DNA from: Nonomuraea turcica
GTDB lineage: Bacteria > Actinomycetota > Actinomycetes > Streptosporangiales > Streptosporangiaceae
NCBI RefSeq assembly: GCF_030718205.1
Contig: NZ_JAUZQF010000007.1
Span: forward strand, 248,001 to 312,000
Direction: 5' to 3'
DNA: 64,000 bases
Below the pieces are notes generated by a model that worked only from the letters and a program-made list of their open reading frames with translations, ran no database searches and was not told the origin of the DNA. Each line of letters begins with the position of its first letter. The stretch's first letter is position 1. The position numbers and the translations under genes are program-made. Of this stretch, positions 8,690-18,382 are shown in pieces.

Positions 8690-9508
8690 TCACTCCGCGA
8701 AGAACCGCCCCAGAGCGGCGGCGACCGCGGCCGGATCGTTCTCCATCGGAATGTGACCGGCGTTCGGGACGCGGACCAGGGAGGTGTTCGGCATCTCGGC
8801 GGCGAAACGCTCGGCGTACCCGACCTCCTGGAAGGTGTCGTCCTCCCCCCACACCAGCAGCTTCGGCGTCCCGTCGGCCTGCAGCGCGGGCACCAGGTCC
8901 AGCGTGTAGCGGCTGTCGGCGGCGCCCGCCAGCGCCATCCACGACCGTCGCACCCGGACGTCGTTCCACGGGTCCAGGTAGTCGGCCAGCTCGGCCTCCG
9001 TCGCGGGGCGGTGCAGCGCCGTGGCGACGGCCGTGCGGCGGGCGGCCAGCAGCTCCTCCGCGGTCACCGCCGCCACCACCGCCGGATCGCGGAAACGGGC
9101 CACGCCCGGCACCGGCCACGAGTCGTACGTGACCGAGTTGACCAGCGCCAGCCGCCCCACCTTCACCTCACCCGCAGCCAGCAGGTGCTGCGCCACCGCG
9201 CCCCCGATGTCGTGCCCCGCCACCGCCAGCGGCTCACCGGCGCCCACCGCCGCCGCGAACCTGGCCACCCACCCGGCCAGCGCCGGGACCGCCGCCGTCG
9301 CCATCGTGAGCTCCCCTTCGGAGCGCCCCAGCCCCGGCAGATCCACCGCGACGGGACGCAGCCCCGCCGCCGCCAGCTCGTCCAGCACCGGCTGCCAGAC
9401 CCGGCTCCAGTACGTCCCGTGCAGCAGCAACACCACGGGACCCCGCTCGCCCGCGGTCAGATAGCTGGCCTGCCGCCCGTCGACTTCGATCGTCATTCGC
9501 TCAGACAT
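8690..9508 (-). CDS. Alpha/beta-fold hydrolase
   Basis: 272 aa from ATG 9508 (MSERM); the frame stays open into the LysR gene but that extension lacks sense. Typical alpha/beta hydrolase: VVLLLHGTYWSR (HG oxyanion motif), LPGLGRSEG, AVAGHDIGGAVAQ where the nucleophile position in G-H-D-I-G-G is Asp (haloalkane dehalogenase/epoxide hydrolase-like), WGEDDTF and NAGHIPMEN with the catalytic His. Divergent from the LysR gene, so probably its target. A haloalkane dehalogenase or epoxide hydrolase-type reaction is inferred from the Asp nucleophile; substrate unknown. Confidence 0.85.
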   Translation of the reverse strand: MSERMTIEVDGRQASYLTAGERGPVVLLLHGTYWSRVWQPVLDELAAAGLRPVAVDLPGLGRSEGELTMATAAVPALAGWVARFAAAVGAGEPLAVAGHDIGGAVAQHLLAAGEVKVGRLALVNSVTYDSWPVPGVARFRDPAVVAAVTAEELLAARRTAVATALHRPATEAELADYLDPWNDVRVRRSWMALAGAADSRYTLDLVPALQADGTPKLLVWGEDDTFQEVGYAERFAAEMPNTSLVRVPNAGHIPMENDPAAVAAALGRFFAE

Positions 9509-9526
9509 GGCATAACCATCGGGTTC

Positions 9527-9560
9527 TGACCAACCGCCGGTCAAATACCAATTAGGGTAT
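9527..9560. promoter_or_regulatory. Candidate LysR operator and promoter region
   Basis: In the 58-bp gap between divergent genes are two inverted repeats: TGACC-N7-GGTCA (9527-9543) and ATACC-N6-GGTAT (9545-9560). Both fit the size of LysR half-site pairs. TAGGGT at 9553-9558 is a possible -10 for the LysR gene, whose ATG then lies only 8 bases downstream. Confidence 0.55.
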
Positions 9561-9566
9561 GCCGCT

Positions 9567-10430
9567 ATGACGTTAGCGCAGCTCCGGGCGTTGATCGCGG
9601 TCGCCGAGCACGGCGGCTTCACCGCCGCCGCCGACCACACCGGCATGTCCCAGCCCGCCGTCAGCCGCGCCATCGCCGCGCTCGAACGCGAGCTCGGCGC
9701 GGCCCTGTTCGTACGCCACCGCGACGGCATCGCCCTCACCGAGGCCGGCCGCCGCGCGGTCGACCGGGCCCGCGAGGCGCTGCGCCACTTCGACCTCGTC
9801 CGCGCCGACGTGGCGGCCGCCGCCGGCCAGATCACCGGCGAGTTGCGCCTGGCCAGCCTCCCCAGCGCCACGGGAACGCTCATCGCCCGGTTGCTGCGCG
9901 CGTTCACAGACCGCTACCCGCAGGTGCGCGTACGGCTGTTCGAGGGGGTGGACGACGACATCCGGACCTGGCTGCACCGGGGCGCCGCCGAGGTCGGCGT
10001 CGTGACCTTGCCCGCCCCCGGACTGGACACCGTCCCGCTGAGCACCCACGACATGGTGGCCGTGCTGCCCGCCGGCCACCCGCTCGCCGATCAGGCAGTG
10101 GTGCATCTCGCCGACTTCGCCGGCCGGCCGTTCATCCTGACCACCGCCGGCTGCCGCCCGCTGATCATGACCGCGGCGCGGGCGTCGGACGTACGGCTCG
10201 ACGTCGCCTTCGAGGCGAGCGGCCCGGCTGCCATCCTCGAGATGGTGGCCGCGGGGCTCGGGGTCAGCATCGTTCCCACCCTGGGCCTGCCCGCGGACCT
10301 CGGCGCGGTGGTCACCCGGCCGCTGAAGCCGGGTATGACCCGCTCGCTCGGGCTGGCCGTCCCGTCGCTGGCCGACTGCGGTCCTGCCGCCCGCGCGTTC
10401 CTCGACCAGCTGGACGCCTTTACAACGTAG
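9567..10430 (+). CDS. LysR-family transcriptional regulator
   Basis: 287 aa. Residues 1-60 are the winged HTH (LRALIAVAEHGGFTAAADHTGMSQPAVSRAIAALE, read in pieces: GGFTAAA, SQPAVSRAI, LGAALFVRH). The rest is a LysR substrate-binding domain with two alpha/beta lobes (GELRLASLPS onward). Binds DNA as a tetramer and responds to a small effector. It diverges from the alpha/beta hydrolase across 58 bp carrying two inverted repeats, the classic LysR arrangement, so it likely controls that gene and itself. No Shine-Dalgarno; probable leaderless start. Confidence 0.92.
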   Translation: MTLAQLRALIAVAEHGGFTAAADHTGMSQPAVSRAIAALERELGAALFVRHRDGIALTEAGRRAVDRAREALRHFDLVRADVAAAAGQITGELRLASLPSATGTLIARLLRAFTDRYPQVRVRLFEGVDDDIRTWLHRGAAEVGVVTLPAPGLDTVPLSTHDMVAVLPAGHPLADQAVVHLADFAGRPFILTTAGCRPLIMTAARASDVRLDVAFEASGPAAILEMVAAGLGVSIVPTLGLPADLGAVVTRPLKPGMTRSLGLAVPSLADCGPAARAFLDQLDAFTT

Positions 10431-10474
10431 ATTTTTTGGTCCGGAGTGGCGCGGCGCGGAACTTCGCGAAAGAG

Positions 10475-10501
10475 TGTCGATTCGCCCCGCAGCCGTTCGA
10501 C
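10475..10501 (+). promoter_or_regulatory. ECF42-type promoter of the DGPF gene
   Basis: TGTCGA at 10475-10480, 17 bases, then CGAC at 10498-10501. This is the motif pair reported for ECF42 promoters upstream of DGPF genes in Streptomyces (TGTCGA at -35, CGA/TC at -10, from memory). An initiation point about 7 bases later would give a ~36-base leader ending at ATG 10544. It predicts control by the sigma factor encoded next door. Confidence 0.7.
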
Positions 10502-10543
10502 GCGTTGGCGAGACGTCGCTGACGCGTGAAGGGAGAAACACCG

Positions 10544-10984
10544 ATGAAGTTCATGATCGTCGGCAAGGCCAATGCGGAGACCGAGGCCGGGGTGCTGCCC
10601 AGCCAGGAGCTCGTCGACAACATGCACGCCTACAACGAGTCGCTGGCCAAGGCCGGAGTGCTGCTGGCCGCCGAAGGGCTCTACCCGAGCTCGCAGGGTG
10701 CGCAGATCGCCTACAGCGGCGGCAAGGCCACCGTGATCGACGGGCCGTTCGCCGAGGCCAAGGAGCTCATCGCCGGGTTCTGGCTGATCCAGGTGAAGTC
10801 CAGGGAAGAGGCCCTCGAGTGGGCGCTGCGCCTCCCGGTGCCGCCGGGGCACGAGGGGATCGGGCTGGATGTGTGGCGGGTGTTCGACGCCTCGGACGTG
10901 CCGGACGACTCGATGCCCGCCGAGGAGCGCGAGCGTGCGGAGGCCATGCGCGAGCGCCTCCGCGCCGACCAGCCCGGCGACTGA
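10544..10984 (+). CDS. DGPF (YCII-related) domain protein
   Basis: 146 aa from ATG 10544 with AAGGGAGAA at 10529-10537; the in-frame GTG 10526 lies before the ribosome site. A single YCII-like ferredoxin-fold domain: MKFMIVGKANAETEAG at the start, and VIDGPFAEAKELIAGF, which contains the DGPF signature. Such proteins have no proven reaction but are the conserved partners of ECF42 sigma factors. The sigma gene follows after 113 bp on the same strand and a matching promoter lies upstream, so this is the probable target gene of that sigma factor. Confidence 0.9.
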   Translation: MKFMIVGKANAETEAGVLPSQELVDNMHAYNESLAKAGVLLAAEGLYPSSQGAQIAYSGGKATVIDGPFAEAKELIAGFWLIQVKSREEALEWALRLPVPPGHEGIGLDVWRVFDASDVPDDSMPAEERERAEAMRERLRADQPGD

Positions 10985-11097
10985 CCGCGGCACCGGCCGC
11001 CTCATCAGCGCGGCGTCGTCCACGCCCAGCACCTACCGCGTGACCACGGCGGCGGCAGCGGTTGCGAGGCGGCGTGCGGCCCTGGTCTTATGGGCCC

Positions 11098-12360
11098 GTG
11101 ACGGCTACCGACACGCATCGCGCGATCGAGGCGGTTTGGCGGATCGAGGCGGCCCGGCTCATCGCCGGACTGGCCCGGCTGGTGCGCGACGTCGGCCTTG
11201 CCGAGGAGCTGGCACAGGACGCGCTGGTCGCCGCCCTGGAGCAGTGGCCCGAGTCCGGGGTGCCGCGCAACCCCGGCGCCTGGCTGATGACGGTCTCCAA
11301 GCGCCGCGCCATCGACCTGATCCGCAGGAACGAACGCCTCGAACGCAACCTCGCCGAGCTCGGGCACCGGCTGGAGCACGAGGCAGAGCTCCCCGAGGTC
11401 GACGAGATCGAGGACGACCTCCTGCGCCTGGTGTTCACCGCCTGCCACCCGGCACTGTCGATGGAGGCGCGGGTGGCGCTGACGCTGCGCGTCCTCGGCG
11501 GCCTGACCACCGAGGAGATCGCCCGCGCGTTCCTGGTCCCGGAGTCCACGGTGGCGCAGCGCATCGTCCGCGCCAAGCGCACCCTGGCCGACAAGCAGAT
11601 CCCCTTCGAGGTCCCGCAGGGCGCCGAGCTGGCCGGCCGCCTGGCCGCCGTCCTGGAGGTCATCTACCTCATCTTCAACGAGGGCTACTCGGCCACGGCC
11701 GGCGACGACTGGATGCGCCCCGCCCTGTGCGAGGACGCCCTGCGCCTGGGCCGGGTCCTGGCGGGCCTGCTGCCCAAGGAACCGGAGGTCCACGGGCTCG
11801 TGGCGCTGATGGAGATCCACGCGTCCCGTTCAGCGGCCCGCGTGGGCCCCTCCGGAGAGCCCATCCTCCTGCTCGAGCAGAACCGCGCCCGCTGGGACCA
11901 GCTCCTCATCCGCCGCGGCCTGACCGCCCTGGAGCGCATGGAAGACCTCGGCGGCGCCCACGGCCCCTACGCGCTCCAGGCCGGCATCGCCGCCTGCCAC
12001 GCCCGCGCGCTCAACCCCGAGGACACCGACTGGATACGCATCGCCGGCCTGTACGAAGAGCTGGCCAAGCTGTCGCGCTCCCCCGTCGTCGAGCTCAACC
12101 GGGCGGTCGCCCTGTCCATGGCCTACGGCCCGGCGGTCGGGCTCGAGCTCCTGGACCAGATCATGGAGGAACCTTCGCTGAAGGACTATCACCTGCTGCC
12201 GAGCGTCCGCGGCGACTTCCTGTTCAAGCTGGGACGGCGGGAGGAGGCACAAGCCGAGTTCGAGCGGGCGGCGGGCATGACCCGCAACGCCCGCGAGCGC
12301 ACACTGCTGGAGGAACGCGCCGCCGCCTGCCGCGCCGGCACCGCGCCCACCCCGCCCTGA
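11098..12360 (+). CDS. ECF42-family RNA polymerase sigma factor
   Basis: 420 aa from GTG 11098. Region sigma-2 covers residues ~10-75 (GLAEELAQDALVAALEQW, then NPGAWLMTVSKRRAIDLIRR), sigma-4 ~115-165 (LTTEEIARAFLVPESTVAQR). The remaining ~250 residues are a helical, TPR-like C-terminal extension (LFNEGY-type IFNEGYSAT early in it), which is what distinguishes ECF42 from ordinary 180-aa ECF sigmas. No anti-sigma gene is adjacent; in this group the extension is thought to control activity. Adjacent to the DGPF gene, the usual ECF42 partner. No Shine-Dalgarno; the start may be leaderless. Confidence 0.92.
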   Translation: MTATDTHRAIEAVWRIEAARLIAGLARLVRDVGLAEELAQDALVAALEQWPESGVPRNPGAWLMTVSKRRAIDLIRRNERLERNLAELGHRLEHEAELPEVDEIEDDLLRLVFTACHPALSMEARVALTLRVLGGLTTEEIARAFLVPESTVAQRIVRAKRTLADKQIPFEVPQGAELAGRLAAVLEVIYLIFNEGYSATAGDDWMRPALCEDALRLGRVLAGLLPKEPEVHGLVALMEIHASRSAARVGPSGEPILLLEQNRARWDQLLIRRGLTALERMEDLGGAHGPYALQAGIAACHARALNPEDTDWIRIAGLYEELAKLSRSPVVELNRAVALSMAYGPAVGLELLDQIMEEPSLKDYHLLPSVRGDFLFKLGRREEAQAEFERAAGMTRNARERTLLEERAAACRAGTAPTPP

Positions 12361-12577
12361 GTCCGGGCCACGCCGGCCATGCGGCCGCGGTCGGCCAGAA
12401 GAGCCGATCCCCTGGCGGGCTCAGGTGCGTTGCTCGCGGGTGATCTCCGAGGGCGCGACTCGCTGCGCACTCCGTCGGGGCCCTACTCGGAGGCCCGCAA
12501 CGCCGGGGGTGACTGTGAGCAAGCGAAGGTGTACGGGCGACATGCCCAGGATGTGACACAAAAGATGTCTCTTGTGG

Positions 12578-12591
12578 TGGGAGCGCTCCCA
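12578..12591. promoter_or_regulatory. cebR box: CebR operator, distal copy
   Basis: Perfect palindrome TGGGAGCGCTCCCA, identical to the CebR/CelR operator of Streptomyces and Thermobifida cellulose genes. It lies ~200 bp before cebE. The 217 bases between the ECF42 stop and this site hold nothing I recognise. Confidence 0.95.
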
Positions 12592-12707
12592 ATCGGGTCT
12601 TTGCGTACTTTATCCTTGTAAGTCCGACTTCATCTTTCCAAATCGCACCATTGGTAACGGTTGCGTTTCGGTGGATTGACGTGTAGACGCCGCAAGGGCA
12701 CCCTTTG

Positions 12708-12721
12708 TGGGAGCGCTCCCA
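12708..12721. promoter_or_regulatory. cebR box: CebR operator, proximal copy
   Basis: Second perfect TGGGAGCGCTCCCA, 130 bp downstream of the first (centre to centre) and 71 bases before the cebE start. A TTGACG at 12676-12681 is a possible -35, which would put this box over the initiation region. Confidence 0.95.
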
Positions 12722-12792
12722 AACACTCCCACCGCGGCGGAGCGTATGCCGCGGTGCACTCCCCCCAACATTCACCCGAGAAGGGGTCCACC

Positions 12793-14130
12793 ATGATGAT
12801 CAGCAAGCGTCGCGGCAGCCTTGTCGCGGCGTCGGTGGTCGCCGCGGCGGCGCTGACCGTCGCGTCCTGCGGCTCCGGCAGCACCCCCCAGTCCAGCGGC
12901 GCTCCGGCCTCCTCGGCGGCCCAGCCGGTCACGATCCGCGTGCAGACCTTCGGCGGCGGCACGAACTTCGGCTACAAGAACGTCATCGACAAGTGGAACG
13001 CCGAGCACAAAGACATCCAGATCAAGCACGAGAACCTCACCGACCAGTTCGAGCAGCAGTACTGGCCGCAGATGATCCAGTGGCTGCAGGCCGGCAACGG
13101 CGCGGGCGACGTGGTCGGCATCGACGAGGGCGGCATGGGCCTGGCCAAGGCGCACCCCGAGTGGTGGGCCGACCTGAAGGAGTACGGTCTGGAGTCCCGC
13201 AAGGCCGACTTCCCCGCCTGGAAGTGGGAGACCGGTGTCAGCACCGACGGCAAGGTCTTCGGCCTGGGCACCGACATCGGCGGCATGAGCATCTGCTACC
13301 GCACGGACCTGTTCAAGAAGGCCGGCCTGCCGACCGACCGGGCGGAGGTCAGCGCCCTGTGGCCGACGTGGGACGAGTTCATGAAGGTCGGCCAGCAGTT
13401 CCAGGGCAAGGTCAAGGACACCAAGTGGGCTGACGGCACCAACACGCTGTACCAGGTGGTGCTCTACCAGGAGGCGGCCAAGAACGGCAACGTCGCCTAC
13501 TTCGACCAGCAGAACAACCTCATCGTCGACAAGAACCCGGCGGTGAAGACAGCCTTCGACTTCGCCTCGAAGATGAGCCAGGGTGGCCTGACCGCCAAGC
13601 TGCGCAACTTCACCGACGAGTGGGCGGCGGGCACCCAGAAGGGCTCGTTCGCCACGCTCGGCTGCCCGTCCTGGATGCTCGGCGTGGTCAGCGGCAACGC
13701 CGGCGACGGCGGCGCGGGCAAGTGGGACGTCGCGTCCGTGCCGGGCGGCGGCGGCAACTGGGGCGGCTCCTGGCTGGCCGTGCCCAAGCAGTCCAAGAAC
13801 CCGAAGGAAGCGGCCATGGTGGCCGACTACCTGACGCAGGCGCAGACCCAGGCGAGCATCTTCACCGACTTCGGCAACATGCCGAGCAACACCAAGGCTC
13901 AGCAGGAGGCGGCCGTGCAGGGCGCGAAGAACGAGTTCTTCAACGACGCCCCCATCGGTGAGATCTTCGCCAAGTCGGCGTCGAGCCTGCAGCCGGTCTT
14001 CCTCGGCGTGAAGCACGCCCAGGTCAAGAACGCCATCGAGTCGGTCATCCAGGGCATGGACGACGGCTCCGTTCCGCACGACAAGGCCTGGCAGCAGCTG
14101 GTCGACGACGCGGTCAAGGCCGCGGGCTGA
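12793..14130 (+). CDS. cebE: Cello-oligosaccharide-binding lipoprotein CebE
   Basis: 445 aa from ATG 12793 (ATG 12796 also possible), GAGAAGGGG just upstream. A lipoprotein signal with lipobox TVASC puts the acylated Cys at residue 26. The rest is a family 1 solute-binding protein (VTIRVQTFGGGTNFGYKN, then GGTNF, WKWETGVSTDGKVFGLGTDIGG). In streptomycetes CebE captures cellobiose and cellotriose outside the cell for import by CebFG. Identification rests on the full cebEFG-bglC-cebR order plus two perfect CebR boxes upstream. Followed by a hairpin that separates it from the permease genes. Confidence 0.88.
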   Translation: MMISKRRGSLVAASVVAAAALTVASCGSGSTPQSSGAPASSAAQPVTIRVQTFGGGTNFGYKNVIDKWNAEHKDIQIKHENLTDQFEQQYWPQMIQWLQAGNGAGDVVGIDEGGMGLAKAHPEWWADLKEYGLESRKADFPAWKWETGVSTDGKVFGLGTDIGGMSICYRTDLFKKAGLPTDRAEVSALWPTWDEFMKVGQQFQGKVKDTKWADGTNTLYQVVLYQEAAKNGNVAYFDQQNNLIVDKNPAVKTAFDFASKMSQGGLTAKLRNFTDEWAAGTQKGSFATLGCPSWMLGVVSGNAGDGGAGKWDVASVPGGGGNWGGSWLAVPKQSKNPKEAAMVADYLTQAQTQASIFTDFGNMPSNTKAQQEAAVQGAKNEFFNDAPIGEIFAKSASSLQPVFLGVKHAQVKNAIESVIQGMDDGSVPHDKAWQQLVDDAVKAAG

Positions 14131-14137
14131 TCTCCCC

Positions 14138-14164
14138 GCCCGGCCCGCCACCAGCGGGCCGGGC
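14138..14164 (+). terminator. Intercistronic hairpin after cebE
   Basis: Perfect 11-bp stem (14138-14148, 14154-14164), loop CACCA, 7 bases after the cebE stop. Placed between binding-protein and permease genes, it probably attenuates read-through and protects the cebE 3' end, giving more binding protein than permease. Confidence 0.7.
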
Positions 14165-14199
14165 CTGTTGCTGCCGACAAGCTGCCGAAAAGGTCTGTT

Positions 14200-15156
14200 A
14201 TGAGCCTCGACACCCTTCCGCGGGCGATGCGGAACTCGCATCGGCGTGACCGCCCGCCGGGCCGCCGCTGGCGGTCCCGGCTGGACGTCAAGGCGATGCC
14301 GTACGCCCTGGTGTCCCCCTACTTCATCCTGTTCGCCGCCTTCGGGCTCTTCCCGTTGGCCTTCACGCTGTACTACTCGCTCTACGACTACGACTTGGCC
14401 GGGACCACGGAGTGGGCCGGGCTGGGCAACTACACCGCGCTGCTCGCCGACGAGGACTTCTGGCGCGCCGTCGTCAACACGATCGGCATGTTCGTCATCG
14501 CCACCGTCCCGCAGATGTTGCTGGCGCTGTTCCTGGCCAATGCCCTCAACAAGCGGTTCAGGCTGCGCCTCGCGATCCGCATGAGCGTGCTGCTGCCGCT
14601 GGTGACCTCGGTGGTCGCGGTCGCGGTGGTCTTCACGCAGCTGTACGCCCGCGACTGGGGCCTGGTCAACTGGATCCTGAGCTGGTTCGGCGTGGACGCG
14701 CTGAACTGGCGGGCCGAGCGCATCCCTTCGTGGATCGCCATCGCGACCATGGTCGACTGGCGCTGGACGGGCTACAACGCGATCATCTTCCTGGCCGGCA
14801 TGCAGACCATCCCGCGCGACCTGTACGAGGCGGCCGCGATCGACGGCGCATCGCGGCGCAGGCAGTTCTGGCAGATCACGCTGCCGATGCTGCGCCCGAC
14901 CATGATCTTCGTGGTGCTCAACTCCACGATCGGCGGGCTGACGCTGTTCTCCGAGCCGACCACGTTCTACAACGGCAACGTCGACGGCGGGTCGCAGGGC
15001 CAGTTCCAGACGGTGGCCATGTTCATCGTCAAGCAGGGCTTCCGCGAGTTCGACTACGGCTACGCCGCCGCGGCCGCCTGGCTGCTGTTCCTGCTCATTC
15101 TCATCGGCGCGGCGATCAACTTCCTGTTCGTGCGCAGGATCGGGGGCTCGAAATGA
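14200..15156 (+). CDS. cebF: ABC sugar permease CebF
   Basis: 318 aa. About six transmembrane helices starting with PYALVSPYFILFAAFGLFPLAF; the cytoplasmic coupling (EAA) loop is EAAAIDGASRRRQFWQITLP, where the ATPase docks. Family: MalF-type inner-membrane component of CUT1 importers. N-terminal ~30 residues are Arg-rich and cytoplasmic. Its stop overlaps the cebG start (ATGA). No ATPase gene is present in the operon; in Streptomyces MsiK energises CebEFG. Confidence 0.9.
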   Translation: MSLDTLPRAMRNSHRRDRPPGRRWRSRLDVKAMPYALVSPYFILFAAFGLFPLAFTLYYSLYDYDLAGTTEWAGLGNYTALLADEDFWRAVVNTIGMFVIATVPQMLLALFLANALNKRFRLRLAIRMSVLLPLVTSVVAVAVVFTQLYARDWGLVNWILSWFGVDALNWRAERIPSWIAIATMVDWRWTGYNAIIFLAGMQTIPRDLYEAAAIDGASRRRQFWQITLPMLRPTMIFVVLNSTIGGLTLFSEPTTFYNGNVDGGSQGQFQTVAMFIVKQGFREFDYGYAAAAAWLLFLLILIGAAINFLFVRRIGGSK

Positions 15157-15979
15157 CCAACTGGTCTCCGACCATCCTCACCAGGGTCATGCTGGGCGTG
15201 GCCGTCCTGCTGTCGGCGTTCCCGCTGTACTGGATGCTGGTGATCGCCTCCCGGACCAACGCCGACGCGGTGGCGGTGCCGCCGCCGTTCCTGCCGGGCG
15301 GCAACCTGGGCGAGAACATCGTCGCGGTGCTCAACAACCCGGACGCGCACTTCCTGCTGGGCCTGACGAACTCCTTCATCGTGGCGAGCGTCGTCACCGT
15401 CTCCGTCGTCATCATCTCGACGCTGGCCGGCTTCTCCTTCGCCAACCTGAACTTCAAGGGCCGGAACCTGCTGCTGGTGCTCGTGCTGCTGACCATGGCA
15501 GTGCCGCTGCAGCAGATGGGCGTCGTGCCGCTCTACCGGCTCATGGTGAGCCTGGAGTGGACGGGCACGCTCACGGCGGTCATCCTGCCGTACCTGCTCA
15601 ACGGGTTCGGCGTGTTCCTGATGACCCAGTACACCCGGCAGGCCGTGCCGATGGAGCTGGTCGAGGCGGCCAGGGTGGATGGCGCCGCCACGCTGCGGAT
15701 CTGGTGGAACGTCGTGCTGCCCGCCGTGCGGCCGGGCATGGCCGTGCTCGGCATCAACACGTTCATGCTCATGTGGAACGACTTCATGTGGCCGCTGATC
15801 GTGCTGACGCCGGACAACCCCACCGTGCAGATCGCCATCACCCAGCTCAACGCCCGGTTCTCCACGAACTACACGTTGATCTTCGCAGGCACGGCGCTGT
15901 CCATCATTCCGCTCATCGCGGTATTCGTCGCATTCGGCCGTCAGATCGTCGGCGGACTCATGGAAGGTGCGGTCAAGGC

Positions 15980-15983
<4 letters not shown>
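15153..15983 (+). CDS. cebG: ABC sugar permease CebG
   Basis: 276 aa from ATG 15153, coupled to cebF by ATGA. MalG-type permease with six helices; coupling loop EAARVDGAATLRIWWNVVLP. Ends GRQIVGGLMEGAVKA, the usual family C-terminus. Forms the transport channel with CebF for cello-oligosaccharides. Its stop overlaps the GTG of bglC (GTGA), so translation of the whole operon is coupled. Confidence 0.9.
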
Positions 15984-17369
<1,386 letters not shown>

Positions 17370-17389
<20 letters not shown>

Positions 17390-18368
17390 GGCTGTCGCGG
17401 CTCGGGCCGGTGTGGGCCGGGGCACGGTGTCGAGAGTCATCAACGGCTCGCCGAACGTCAGCGCCAAGGCCCGCGAGGCCGTCGAGCTGGCGATCCGCGA
17501 GCTGGGCTACGTGCCCAACCGTGCGGCGCGCGCCCTGGTGACGCGCCGCACCGACACGGTGGCGCTGGTGGTGTCCGAGTCGCAACTGCGGGTGTTCGAC
17601 GAGCCTTACTTCGCCGGCACCATCCGCGGCATCGGCTCGGCGCTGGCCGAGACCGGGCTGCAGCTCATCCTGGCGATGGCGCGCACGCCCGAGGAGCACG
17701 AGCGTCTGGAGACCTACCTGACGGGGCAGCACGTCGACGGCGTGCTGCTGCTGTCGCTGCACGGCGCCGACCCGCTGCCGGGCCGGCTGGAGGCGATGGG
17801 CGTGCCGACCGTGCTGGGCGGCCTCCCCGTCGGCCTCAACCCTTACAGCTATGTGGACATGGACAACAGGGCTGGGGCCCGTCAGGCGGTCAAGCACCTG
17901 CTGGGCCTCGGCCGCCGCCGGATCGCCGCGATCGCCGGCTCCCAGGACATGGGCGTGGGCGTCGATCGACTGGCCGGCTACCGCGACGCGTTGCTGCCCT
18001 CGGGCCTGCCCGAGCTGGTGGTGTACGGGGACTTCTCCGAGCAGAGCGGGGCCACGGCGATGGCCGAGCTGCTGCAGCGCCATCCCGAGGTGGACGCGGT
18101 GTTCGCCGCGTCCGACCCGATGGCGCTGGGCGCGATGCGCGTGCTCAAGGCCGCCGGCCGGGCGATCCCGGAGGATGTGGCGGTGATCGGGTTCGACGAC
18201 TCCAAGGCCGCGGTGAGCGCCGACCCGCCGCTGACCACCGTCCACCAGCCGACCGAGGCCATGGGCCGGCAGATGGCCAAGCTGCTCGTCGCCCGCATCA
18301 ACGGCGAGGTGCTGCGCCAGCCCGTCGTGATCCTGGACACCCATCTCGTACGCCGCGAATCCGCCTGA
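17370..18368 (+). CDS. cebR: LacI-family cellulose-utilisation repressor CebR
   Basis: 332 aa from ATG 17370, overlapping bglC by 20 bases in another frame. HTH and hinge: TLEAVAARAGVGRGTVSRV, GSPNVSAK, LGYVPNRAARAL; then a periplasmic-binding-type effector domain (VALVVSES..., GRRRIAAIAG, IGFDDSKAA). Represses at TGGGAGCGCTCCCA until cellobiose or cellotriose binds. Here it is the last gene of the operon it controls, making it autoregulated, rather than sitting before cebE as in many Streptomyces. Confidence 0.93.
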
Positions 18369-18382
18369 CAGCGAGGAGTTCC

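Noticed and set aside
12379..12621. 80-aa + strand ORF before cebE
   Set aside because: It reads through a CebR box and shows no protein-like composition or Shine-Dalgarno.
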